From contig NC_092670.1 in the NCBI RefSeq assembly GCF_964355755.1, positions 25,531,795-25,595,794 on the forward strand: a stretch of 64,000 bases of DNA, given 5' to 3'. Of the stretch, positions 37,401-49,500 are shown piece by piece. The notes beneath the pieces were generated by a model. That model ran no database searches. It was not told the origin of the DNA and was given only the letters and a program-made list of their open reading frames with translations. Source of the stretch: Antedon mediterranea. Its lineage: Eukaryota > Echinodermata > Crinoidea > Comatulida > Antedonidae. The position numbers and the translations under genes were made by a program. Every line of letters starts with the position of its first letter. Within the stretch, counting starts at the first letter, position 1.

Positions 37401-40400
37401 CTCAAGTGGACCCAATTTGGCACCAATGGGAGCACAGGGAAATAGTCACATACAAAAACATCGAGAAAAAATACTTCTGGAATTAAAAAATATTTCAAAC
37501 TTGGTATATATGTTCGATATCGGTTACTCCATCCGTAAACCAAAAGAAAAAATAGTTACAAGCCACATCAGTGATTTTAATAACGTGCGTTCGCTTAAGA
37601 TAATACTTATGGAAAAACATACAATTCCGACACATATTATGTTAAACTCTAATAATGATTTTGACAACAACAACAAAAAAAAACGGTTAGGAATTCGATT
37701 TTTTCCCTGTAAATTGAGCAACTTAAATTTAAAATATACCAAGAAATATATATTGAAATCAAGGAGTATTTTTTTTTTTCTAAAGAAATGCTCGTATGTT
37801 AATACACTGTGCTCCAGTGGATCCAATTTGGCGCCAGTGGAGCACACGGAAATAGTCACATACAAAAACTTCTAGAAAAAATATTTATCGAATTCAAAAA
37901 TATTTCAAACTTGGTATATAAGTTAAATATCGGTTACTCCATCCGTAATGCAAAAGAAAAATTAGTTTCAAGCCATATCAGTGATTTTAATAAATTGCGT
38001 TTGTCTAAGAAAAATACTTATGAAAGAACATACAATTCCAACACATTTTTTTAAACTTTAGCGATTAAAAAAAAGACATTATGTTAAAAATATGAATTAT
38101 GTAGTAACATATTGAACGTGTAGTAACCTATTGAACGTATACTACCAAATTTCAAATGTGTAGGACAATTATTTTATGACGATCAAAATTTAAAGTTTAA
38201 AAAATGTGTTGGAATTCTATGTTCTATCATAAATATACATTTTAAACGAACGAAAATTACTAAAATCACTGATATGGCTTGAAACTAATTTTTCTTTTGC
38301 ATTACGAATGGAGTAACCGATATTGAACTTATATACCAAGTTTGAAATATTTTTGAAATCCAGAAGTATTTTTTCTTGATGTTTTTGTATGTGACTATTT
38401 CCCTGTGCTCCACTGGCGCCAAATTGGATCCACTGGAGCACAGTGTATTAACATACGAACATTTCTTTTGTAAACAAAAAATACTCCTTAATTTCAATAT
38501 ATATTTCTTGATATATTTTTAATTTAAGTTGCTCAATTTACAGGGAAAAATCGAATTCCTAACCGGTTTTTTTTTTGTTAAAATCATTATTAGAGTTTAA
38601 CATATGTGTCGGAATTGTATGTTTTTTTTCGTAAGTATTATCTTAAGCAAACGCAAGTTATTAAAATCACTGATGTGGCTTGAAACTATTTTTTCTTTTG
38701 GTTTACGGATGGAGTAACCGATATTGAACAAATATACCAAGTTTGAAATATTTTTAAATTCCAGAAGTATTTTTTCTCGATGTTTTTGTATGTGACTATT
38801 TTCCTGTGCTCCCATTGGTGCCAAATTGGGTCCACTTGAGCACAGTGTATTAAAATACGAAAAGATATCATAATTTAGTGACTTTTTTCTATTTTATATC
38901 ACTGTGTGCTCACTGGCACGGCGCGCGCGCCAAATTGGGTCCACGTCGTGAGCACAGGGTATTAACATACGAAAAGATATTAAAATTCAGTGACTTATTT
39001 CTATTTTATATCACTGTGCTCCACTGGCTCCAAATTGGGTCCACTTGAGCACGGTGTATTAACATACGAAAAGATATTAAAATTCAGTGACTTTTTTCTA
39101 TTTTATATCACTGTGCTCCACTGGCTCCAAATTGGGTCCACTTGAGCACGGTGTATTAACATACGAAAAGATATAAAAATTCAGTGACTTTTTTCTATTT
39201 TATATCACTGTGCTCCACTGGCTCCAAATTGGGTCCACTTGAGCACGGTGTATTAACATACGAAAAGATATTAAAATTCAGTGACTTTTTTCTATTTTAT
39301 ATCACTGTGCTCCACTGGCTCCAAATTGGGTCCACTTGAGCACAGTGTATTAACATACGAAAAGATATTAAAATTCAGTGACTTTTTTATATTTTATATC
39401 ACTGTGCTCCTCTGGCTCCAAATTGGGTCCACTTGAGCACAGTGTATTAACATACGAAAAGATATTAAAATTCAGTGACTTATTTATATTTTATATCACT
39501 GTGCTCCACTGGCTCCAAATTGGGTCCACTTGAGCACGGTGTATTAACATACGATCGAAAAGATATTAAAATTCAGTGACTTTTTTCTATTTTATATCAC
39601 TGTGCTCCACTGGCTCCAAATTGGGTCCACTTGAGAACAGTGTATTAACATACGAAAAGATATTAAAATTCAGTGACTTATTTCTATTTTATATCACTGT
39701 GCTCCACTGGCTCCAAATTGGGTCCACTTGAGAACAGTGTATTAACATACGAAAAGATACTAAAAATCAGTGACTTTTTTTCTATTTTATATCACTGTGC
39801 TCCACTGGCTCCAAATTGGGTCCACTTGAGAACAGTGTATTAACATACGAAAAGATATTAAAATTCAGTGACTTTTTTATATTTTATATCACTGTGCTCC
39901 ACTGGCTCCAAATTGGGTCCACTTGAGAACAGTGTATTAACATACGAAAAGATATTAAAATTCAGTGACTTATTTCTATTTTATATCACTCTTCCTGTGC
40001 TCCCCTGGCTCCAAATTGGGTCCACTTGAGCACAGTGTATTAACATACGAAAAGATACTAAAAATCATTGACTTATTTCTATTTTATATCACTGTGCTCT
40101 CCTGGCTCCAAATTGGGTCCACTTGAGCACAGTGTATTAACATACGAAAAGATATTAAAATTCAGTGATTTATTTCTATTACTGTGCTCCTCTGTCTCCA
40201 AATTGGGTCCACTTGAGCACAGTGTATTTACATACGAAAAGATATTAAAATTAGTGACTTATTTCTATTTTATATCACTGTGCTCCACCGGTGCTGAATT
40301 TGGTCCACTGGAGCAGTTACCGTAGTACTATTTCTAATTCGGAAGTAAATAAAGGCATAAATGGCGCTCCGTAGAAGTAGAGAATGCTCGATCGTCGAAA

Positions 40401-40420
40401 TGACGCTCTGAATATACCTC
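34474..40420. mobile_element. 5.95-kb fold-back (FB-like) transposon with satellite arms
   Basis: Terminal inverted repeats start GAGGTATATTCAGAGCG (34474) and are mirrored up to 40420. The ~90-bp outer unique part is nearly perfect. The target duplication is GTCACCG at 34467-34473 and 40421-40427. Inside each end the arm consists of ~97-bp tandem units (TGTGCTCAAGTGGACCCAAT, GGAGCACAGTGATATAAAAT, GTCACTGAATTTTAATATC, TTTTCGTATGTTAATACAC): about 28-29 on the left (34565-37435) and about 15 in inverse on the right (38800-40320). The middle (37435-38800) is a further long inverted repeat around about 38130. No transposase. This matches the known architecture of fold-back elements, whose long inverted repeats are built of short tandem repeats. 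Confidence 0.88.
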
Positions 40421-40547
40421 GTCACCGTACACAAACAATGTGACAACGTCTGGAGCGGGGAGAATTACTTTTTAACTAGGCATAATAGGCTTAGAAAAGG
40501 GCCAGGCCACCAGTTTTTTTTTCTGCTCTCAATACAATTTAGAAAAG
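40421..40547. promoter_or_regulatory. VPS35L side of the split bidirectional promoter
   Basis: 127 bp from the right end of the fold-back element to the VPS35L ATG, containing its presumed 5' UTR. It starts with the target duplication copy GTCACCG. The second half of the same ancestral intergenic region as 34319-34473. Confidence 0.55.
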
Positions 40548-43500
40548 ATGGCAAATTATGAATGGTAAGAATAAAAATTAACATTTATGATAAATTAGCC
40601 TAGTCTATTTGTATTAGTAGCCTAGACGAACTAGGCTAGGCCTATAGCTAAGCCTGGCTATAATGCCTCTCGGCTGGCCTCTATCTATTAGTATTAGTTA
40701 GGGTCACACTCACACAGTGCATATCGGCCGCCAGTCTATTCGGCCGCCGGTTATGGAACGCCTAAAATCATGAAACGCCAAAAAGGACAAAATATGTATT
40801 GTTCATTTCGGCCGCAACAATCGTCAATATTGTTAATGTATGGCACGCCTCAATTATAAAAAATGGTGTTATACATGTGCCTAGGCCTATCGCCTGAAAA
40901 TAGACGTGCGTATTCAAACAGCAAGCAGCAATCAACAAAAACGATCATACTTTTTGATTTGTATAGAGGGGTGTCACGAAACCTAAGACCACGAAAGCTA
41001 AGATTCCCTAAGACCTAAGATCACGAAAGCTAAGACCCAACCAAGAACTAAGATTACAAATTCTAAGATATACTACAGCTTAAAAACAATACTTGTTTAT
41101 CCATACATAATTTTAAACATAGTAGGTTTCATTTATTACCATAAATATAATTAAATACTACCGCAAAACATAGATAAACTCACGTTATTTTCGCCCGTTG
41201 AGTAAATGTATATTTTTTCTTTACAACAAACAAACTTGACGGGTTGTTTGTTGGTATATATTTACTCCATTGTGTTGGTTCAGAGGATGTTTTTCTTTCG
41301 CACCTGCCTTTCTTGTATTTTGACTCCAAATTTGTTAACTAACTTTATCCTGAATACCACACTTTAAAATTAGGACTTATAAGTACTTTCAGAAGGAGAA
41401 ACACATAAAAACAAACTAGATTTAATTCGTCACTATGACGAATTATAGGTTATAAGCATTGATTTAAATAAAGATAATTGATTTTTAAAAGATATATTGA
41501 TTGATTGATTTTCTCAGAATCTTTAATTTATAATATATGATAGGACCTTGCTAACGCGAACACCATAGCCGGTATCACAATCCGATCAAAGATCCCTCTG
41601 GGTATAATGTCATAAACCGCATTTGTTGTTACATAATAATAAAGACATAAAGTAACTTTTTATCTAGATTTCATTATAAATCATGTGTATAATCTATACA
41701 CTAAGAAATAAATTTGAACAAACAATACGGATAATAAAAAAAAAATCTTATTTCGTTTCCCAAGGTGAAACTCGAACTCGGTACCTTGAATGGCATAGAC
41801 ACGAGCACAGACCATCGAGCCATACACAACTGACTAAAAGTTGGAGAAAAATTCCTTCGTGTATTTACTATGCAGTAACCACTTTGGTGCAGATAGATTA
41901 TTACATACCGCAATGGATTATAATGTTTTACTATGATGACATCTTTAAAAATTGAAAAAAATGATGCACTGTCAAACTATATACTTTTAACTTTAATATA
42001 TGAACTTCTTAAGGAAGAAAGTTAATGTTAAAGGGGGATTCTGGGTTTAAAATTGGTTTTAAATATCGTTTATTTATTAAATAAAAAATATTATAACAAT
42101 ATAGACATGTCAGAATGAAGAAGTAATAACGAGGAATTAAAAAAATTAAATTTCATATACATTTTAGGGTAAATTCATGGAAAGTCTGTTTTTCAGCAGC
42201 TTAGGGAAGCTCATTAATATTCATGAGATATTCACAAAATCACGTCACCAGTGGATTCCAAACTCGCGACGTCATGTACGTTGTGTTTGTCAACTAATTT
42301 ACATCTCTCTCCCCTGTCAAACGACGACCACCCGATCATTGTGAAATACATTTTTTGTAGATTTTCTAAGCTAGGCCTAAAGTGTAATAATAACAGTAGT
42401 AGCATATATTTATTTGACATTTAATGAAATACAAAATTTAGTACAGATACGGAGTCATAAAATTATACTACAGTATTTTTATACCTCTATAGTACAGATC
42501 GTGTTATCGGCTTCACGTACAATACTACTCTAGGCCTAGCCTAATAATAATATGGGCGAGAGCCATTCTGACTAGGGATTCCATGCCACGATGGCTACGT
42601 TAAAACAATGGGGCCCATGGGCCTAGCTAGCCTACTACTAGACGATTGGCCCATAAATAACAAAACCCATCCTATCAACCAAACTCCTAAACAATCTAAA
42701 CCTAAAACGTTCTACAAAATCGGCTGTAAATATTGAAGCAAAACAAGGTCCGATCGCCGTCCACACGTATGGTGTCCCGATCGTCTAAGTAGGCCTAAAA
42801 TAAAATAGGCTTAGTTTACTCTCCAAAAAAGCGGATACTCGACTCATGCATCAAGCAAGTAGACCAGGTAGTAGGAAGGAGACCTAGCCGATCCGGCCCA
42901 GGTAAAAATTGAGCTAGCTAGTGTAGTAGACCCTATGCGAATTGATACTACCAGGCCTTTTACTATAGGCTGCACTACACAAATATTCCAACTCTCTCAT
43001 TCGAGCTATATTATCTATACCATTCCGGTAGGTCAAGTCGACCTTCAATCAAATACTGTACATCGTTCATGTTGTGATTATAGACGGGGTATACTCGACC
43101 CGACCAGTTTGGTATTGTTGTATCTGCTTATCACGTGACGATGCCAGGCATGGGCAGCAGAGAGAGCACGTGTATTTTCGTCTCGCTCGATCCTCAGCAG
43201 GAATGTACAGTATACGTTACGCTTCATTGATTTTGATTTTTCCCTAAGTCGGTGCGAAAATCGGCAAACGTAAAGTGCAAACATATCTAATTTTTCACTG
43301 TTTTGATGAATTTTCATAAAAAATTGACTTTATAAATGGGAAGACCGACTAAAATTACATCAGATAAGTATAATTTTACAAAAGTAATTGATATGGTTTA
43401 TGATAACGAGTCGTCGGAAGATGGACCATTTCACGAATTTCCTATTTTGTAACCACAGTGTGATTTTGCCGTAGCTGCACTTGTAATCTGGCCTGATTTC

Positions 43501-46500
43501 ACAGCCTTCGTTCTGCTTCACTGGGCGCTTATATAAATTGAAACTTTTACCGTTCAAGAGACAAACAAATATATTTTACATTTTTTACTATTCATTTTAA
43601 ACCCGGAACCCCCCTTTAAGTTTGTTATTTTGGCCTAAGAAAATGTTATAATTGTCGAAATTAATTTTGTTAAATTTAATATGCCATTAATGATGACTTA
43701 ATCAACTTTTGTTCTTCTAATTTCATAATAAATCATACATATGATACATACACTTCAAGAAAATTAAATAAAAAATAGGTGTTCCCGAGCATTCTAAAGA
43801 TATATATTAATTTTAAAATTTAGCATATTTTCACTATTTTGTTAACTTACACGTGCGTAGCCTGTCATTTTTGACGTGCTCGTATAACGCTGTTTCGCGT
43901 TGAAAAGTGAATAAAATATGATGATATTATAAAAAAAAGGTTATACAACAGTAATCGGACAAAAACAGTGCGCATTAACGTTTGACGCGCAGTGCACGTG
44001 CAAAAATCTGCGCACTCATGGCAATTTTTTAAACGCTTAAAATTGCCTGAAACGTACTCTAATTTCATCGAAAATAAATTCTGACAATTTTCAACATTTT
44101 AAGCGCGCGTACGCATGCGTTATATGCGCTACGCACGTAATTGTATTGCCATATGATGAAATATGACCTGAAATTTATGAGTACCAAATTTTGTTTAAAA
44201 GTGATTCATGCTTGTGAAGATATGATTACAAACGTGATTTCGTTAAATCGCGCGTAGACCGCGTAATGTTTGATTGCGCACCCTGAAAACATAACCACAT
44301 CGATTCCTGGCCATAAGGAATATACTCTGAAAAATTGACTTAGATAGATGAAACTGATATCAAGATAATTCACGGACAAAATAGTGCTAAGGAAAGAATA
44401 AATAAATAAATAAATAAAGATTTTGACAGAATCAAGAGGTTATATGCATGATAATGCATATAACCTAATAAATGAATCCTTTGAATTGATGATTTTACAG
44501 ACGTGTTTCTTTGTATACTGTAACTCCTCCCATTATGCTCAATGTTTTTGTTTCTATGGAGCGCCAAAAGAGCAACAATAATAGTACAAGTATAAAAACA
44601 GAAAGAATTAACGAAACAAAAAAACTTATTATCATGATTTTTAAATTGAAATTTATTTGCGAGTATTTATTTCTTAGTACTAGCATGATTATACTATTAT
44701 CATTACAATTTTAATTTTACATTGTTCCATCAACACTGTAGATGGACTCCACAGAGTTTTCAGCCCTCTATATAATTTTTGCTCTTTTGACGTTCCATAG
44801 AAACAAAAACATTGAACATGGGGTAGGCCTACTGTACTGTTAGGCTAGTCATGCGAAATTCGCAAACAGTATGTGTGCGAGAAAAACGTCTGTAAAATCA
44901 TCAATTTAAAAATGTATTTGTTACTTTTTATTTGATTCTTTTTCATAAAAGCGCTAATTCTAAGGTATGGTGTTCAGAATAAATGTTGGGAGTTAAAATA
45001 CAAGGCAGGTGCGAAAGATAAATATTTGTAATCTTAGTTCTTGGGTCTTAGCTTTCGTGATCTTAGGTCTTAGGGGTCTTAGCTTTCGTGGTCTTAAGTT
45101 TCGTGACACCCTTGTATAGAGTTGCGCTATTTTACTATCATTCGCCGGCTTCTTCCTGAGCCCTACTACTAATAACCATACTTTTAAAACGTCTATAGGC
45201 CTCCTGCACGTGTTTTTGTGAAACGATGTATATAATTTACGTATACTGTACGTCGATACTATAGATTTTAATTTTAAAAATATCTTTTATTTCTTTATTT
45301 ACAATAATCATTTAATGTAAATAATTAAGTAAGTAGTCTCACATAACATCCATACGACGTTCGTAAATCTAAATGTTTAAATATCAGTACCTCTTTGAGA
45401 ATCGTGTCCACCTTTATTATCCATACATTATTCTCACATCTATCATCATTGTACATCATAGACCTACTGTAGGGGTGGTAGATTGATTTATAACGGAATA
45501 TTATCTATATATTTTATTATTATCCTAAACCATGCTCACGTCAGAGTGGCGGATGCAAAAATCATCATCATGCAGGCCCGTAGCCAGGGGGGGTTTTATG
45601 GTTCGGGCGAACCCCCCCCCTTTACAGCGAACCCCCCTTAACCGACTGCGAACCCCCATCCCCGACATGCCCAATACCTCACCCTCATCTCCGAAAATCG
45701 TCCAAATACGTGCCCCACAGTACAAAAAGTTGTTCGTAAATTAAAAAATTCGTAAACTCGTTCGGAATAACTCATACAGTACCTTCTTCCCTGTATGAGC
45801 GTACTTCGAGCGATATAGTCTGTAAAGAGTTGCAAATGAATTGCCGATTTTAAATGTTTGGTCCCTGCATGTAACATGATATTGACGCGTCTCACAGCGA
45901 GCTGGGGGACGAACTATTCGTACAAAGGACACCGCCAGACAACTGCGTACCAATTGTTTAGATCACTGGCAGTCAGGCAGCATGCATAAAGTATATAGCC
46001 TTCCGACATACATCAGTATTTATGTGTGGCTATGAAGTATAATGTATCATAGAGGATTATAGTGAACATTAATATTTTACACTATAATATCTATGGTATC
46101 ATGTACTGTAGTTCACATTATGGCATCCGATTATTTTTTTCTAGACCACCAGCCGATACGTACTCAAATGTATCAATATCACCTATTTACATTGGCATAT
46201 TTAATTTCCTCAACAAATTGCTGTAAATAAATATTATAGATAGAGCTATAATAAAAATTGCATTTGCCTTCACCCAGTGTGCTTTTTTCGGGGCTTCTCC
46301 TAGACGTACGTTCGCATTGAACTTGAACGCAAAACAAAATATCGAGTAAATGATCAAACAATCGGCGGTTCCGCACAGAGCACGCGCATCTAACATACGG
46401 CAACAAATGTTATCGTTTAAATAGTCCACGAGTCCAAGTACGATCGTTTTGCTCATTGGTAGCATGCTGCATGAGAGTGTCTTTTCCGGCCATCTAGGGG

Positions 46501-49500
46501 TGTCATTTAACAAAATTTGCTTCGCCTCAGGCCCCACCCCAGGGGGGTAGGTATGGGGGTGGGGGTGACCCAAATACTTAGTGTGCAAACCCCCCCTTGA
46601 CAGATCCTGGCTACGGCCCTGTCATGCATCAAATTCCTTTATGGTATAAACCTCATTGAGCTGGTATCCACTTGCAGGTATAGAACGAGTTTCGTAATTA
46701 ACTGTGATTAAAAAATACGCAATAGGCGCGTCTACTTGTTTAACTATTAAATTATTATTTATTTTCAAAACCTTAAACAACGGCATGCTAAAAGAACACA
46801 TTACAATTCATTAAAACCTGTAAGATAAAATGGAAACACAAATTATTTATAAATAATGAGATAAATATTTATATTTACTGTACCTAAAAAATATCGATCG
46901 AGGTTTAAAAAAATGTCAAACAGTATTATTAGAAATTCCAATATTCAAAATTAACTAAAAACATAATGAACGTTTTCATTAAAAATGTATCTAATGCGCC
47001 ATATACAAATTAGCGCGACCAAAATAAAACGCGACCGATATCAAGCGTAACTAATAGGATAAAAAGCGTATCTAGCGGCGCTCCATACAAAATACCGGAT
47101 GTTTATTTTATCGCGACCGATTTCAAACACGATCGATTTCAAGCGCGACCGATTTCATCTGACACCATTTACACACGTATATTCAGGCGATAGGCACATG
47201 TATACACCCTTTTTGACAATTAAGGCGTGCCATACGTTATTAACAATATTGACGATTCTGGCGGCCGAAATGAACAATACATATAATAATAAAAAAATAA
47301 TAAACAGTATTTATATAGCGCCACCTAATGAATCACTGACCCCTCTAGGTGCTTTACATTAGACCTTAACTAATGGTAATAAACTATCCCCCGCCGGACA
47401 CCATTCCGGTATTTCTTAGTCAAGGTTTCGGGGATGGAGACAATCAATAATGTGAAAAAAAAATGTAACTAAGCTTAACTATGCTTAACTAAGGTAAAAC
47501 GTATTTTGTCTTTTTTGGCGTTTCATGATTTTGGGCGTTCCATAACCGGCGGCCAAAATGACTGGCGGCCGAAAAGATCAGACACATATGTGCCCTTTTT
47601 GACAATTAAGGCGTGCCATACGTTATTAACAATATTGACGATTCTGGCGGCCGAAATGAACAATACATATAATAATAAAAAAATAATAAACAGTATTTAT
47701 ATAGCGCCTAATGGATCACTGACCTCTCTAGGTGCTTTACATTAGACCTTAACTAATGGTAATAAACTATCCCCCGCCGGACACCATTCCGGTATTTCTT
47801 AGTCGAGGTTTCGGGGATGGAAACAATCAATAATGTAAAAAAAAAATGTAACTAAGCTTAACTATGCTTAACTAAGGTAAAACATATTTTGTCTTTTTTG
47901 CCGTTTCATGATTTTGGGCGTTCCATAACCGGCGGCCGAAATGACTGGCGGCCAAAATGATCAGACACCTATCTAAGACTCCCAGACCGTATATTATTAT
48001 TGATTTTGATCCAAGTCGGCCCTAAACCGTCTCGGCCAAAGTCAAGTCGGCCTCAAGTCAACTCTGCCTCAAGTCAACTCTGCCTCAAGTCAACTCGGCC
48101 TCAAGTCAACTCGGCCTCACGTCAACTCGGGCAAAAAATAATCGGTCAACTCGGCCCTGTTAAAGTATGGAATGCAAAAGGTGCAAAGGAAGGGGATTGA
48201 TAAAATAATATTTCTTCACATTTTAAATATTAATATTTAGACAATAATACATTTAGCAAAAAAAATAAGAAGGATTTCACCATCTTTCCTTTATTTACGT
48301 TTAATAAAATTAACAAACAATTGATTAATAAGCTAGCATTCATACTATTATTAATGATTACAATATGAACATTTGGAAAATAAATAGGAACACATTGTAG
48401 ACCCAATAATGATGATGCACGTACGTGGGCGCGTACAGTGGCGTATCCAGTATCCCCTGATTTCGTGTCCGTCGGCACACGTCATCGCGTCTGTCGGCAA
48501 ACAAAGGGAAAAAAATAAAGTTAGGCAAATAAGAATAAACTATTATTCTGACAATAATTGAACTGTAAACATAATTTTTTTTTTTTTTTTTTTTTTTATT
48601 CAGTATACACAGAGGCGCCTTACAAGATGGAACCACCTTAGCTTCAAGGCGCCTCAGATTAACAAATACAACATTTTAAAACAACTAACAGAAACATCAA
48701 TCAAATCTTCCAGAATTAACAAGAAATTGTTGTACATAATAAAATAATAAAGCATTTTCACAATTCGAAAGAAGATCGGAACCAAAAATAAAAATTTCAC
48801 TTAAAAATGTAAAATTAAATGTTAAAGAAAAATCCTTGGCTAAGATATCCTCAATAATTGAGTTAGCGCTTACAAGTAGAATATCTCTTTGTGTATTATA
48901 ATTAGGGCAGTAACATAAGAAATGAAGCGGATTCTCAACATTAAAGCCACAAGTACAATTTGGATTGTCCCGAAGTCCATGATGATGTAAGAATAAATGC
49001 GAATTGAGACAGCTGAAACCAAGTCGGATTCTAGTGTGAATTTGGTTAATCTTCTTATCACCTGTATCATAATAAGAACGTTTTTTTGTTTTAAACAAAT
49101 TGGATTTCAGTAGCAATTTTTTAAACTCAACAAGAGATGAGGAATTTTTTATTTCATTATTTAACTCATTCCAATGTGTTATAATAGATGGGACAATAAA
49201 TGATATGATGTGGTCTTACAAAATGGAATTATTATATTTCGGATGTTACGCAAGTTATAAACTTCAATATTCTCAGAAAAATTAAATAAGGAGTAAAGAT
49301 ACATTGGTGTTAACTTATGAATAATTTTAAAAAACAGTATTAGGTGAAGAAATTGTCTACGTTTTTTCAATGATAACCAGCCTAATTCTTGTCTTAATGC
49401 ATTATGACTTGTAATTTGTATGTTTCCACGCACCAGTACATATTCTACCTGCAGAAATCTGGATATTTTCTAGTTCATCACTTAATTTATCTGGAATATT

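Larger units (their letters stand above)
40969..45111. mobile_element. 4.14-kb Mutator-like (MULE) DNA element
   Basis: Terminal inverted repeats of about 100 bp: GGGTGTCACGAAACCTAAGA at 40969 is mirrored up to 45111, with shared inner words CACGAAAGCTAAGA and AAGAACTAAGATTACAAAT. The perfect 10-bp target duplication TTGTATAGAG lies at 40959-40968 and 45112-45121. Long TIRs with a 9-10-bp duplication are the hallmark of Mutator-like elements. No MULE transposase is visible; the interior is filled by other repeats (41753, 42028-43619, 43848-44370, 44476-44906). Confidence 0.82.

Noticed and set aside
37417-38871. ORFs of 60-152 codons in the centre of the fold-back element
   Set aside because: They are low-complexity, occur in mirrored form on both strands because of the inverted repeat, and show no transposase motif.
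34565-40320. Regular ~97-bp repeats resembling a CRISPR-like array
   Set aside because: Units are contiguous with no unique spacers, arranged in two inverted arms, in a eukaryotic genome with a target duplication at the ends.
41753-41833. A functional tRNA gene on the minus strand
   Set aside because: Box A- and B-like words are present but the cloverleaf stems do not pair well; better seen as a SINE relic.
46187-46588. 133-codon minus-strand ORF
   Set aside because: Inside the hAT-like element; overlaps its G/C-rich end and shows no transposase motif such as the dimerisation region.
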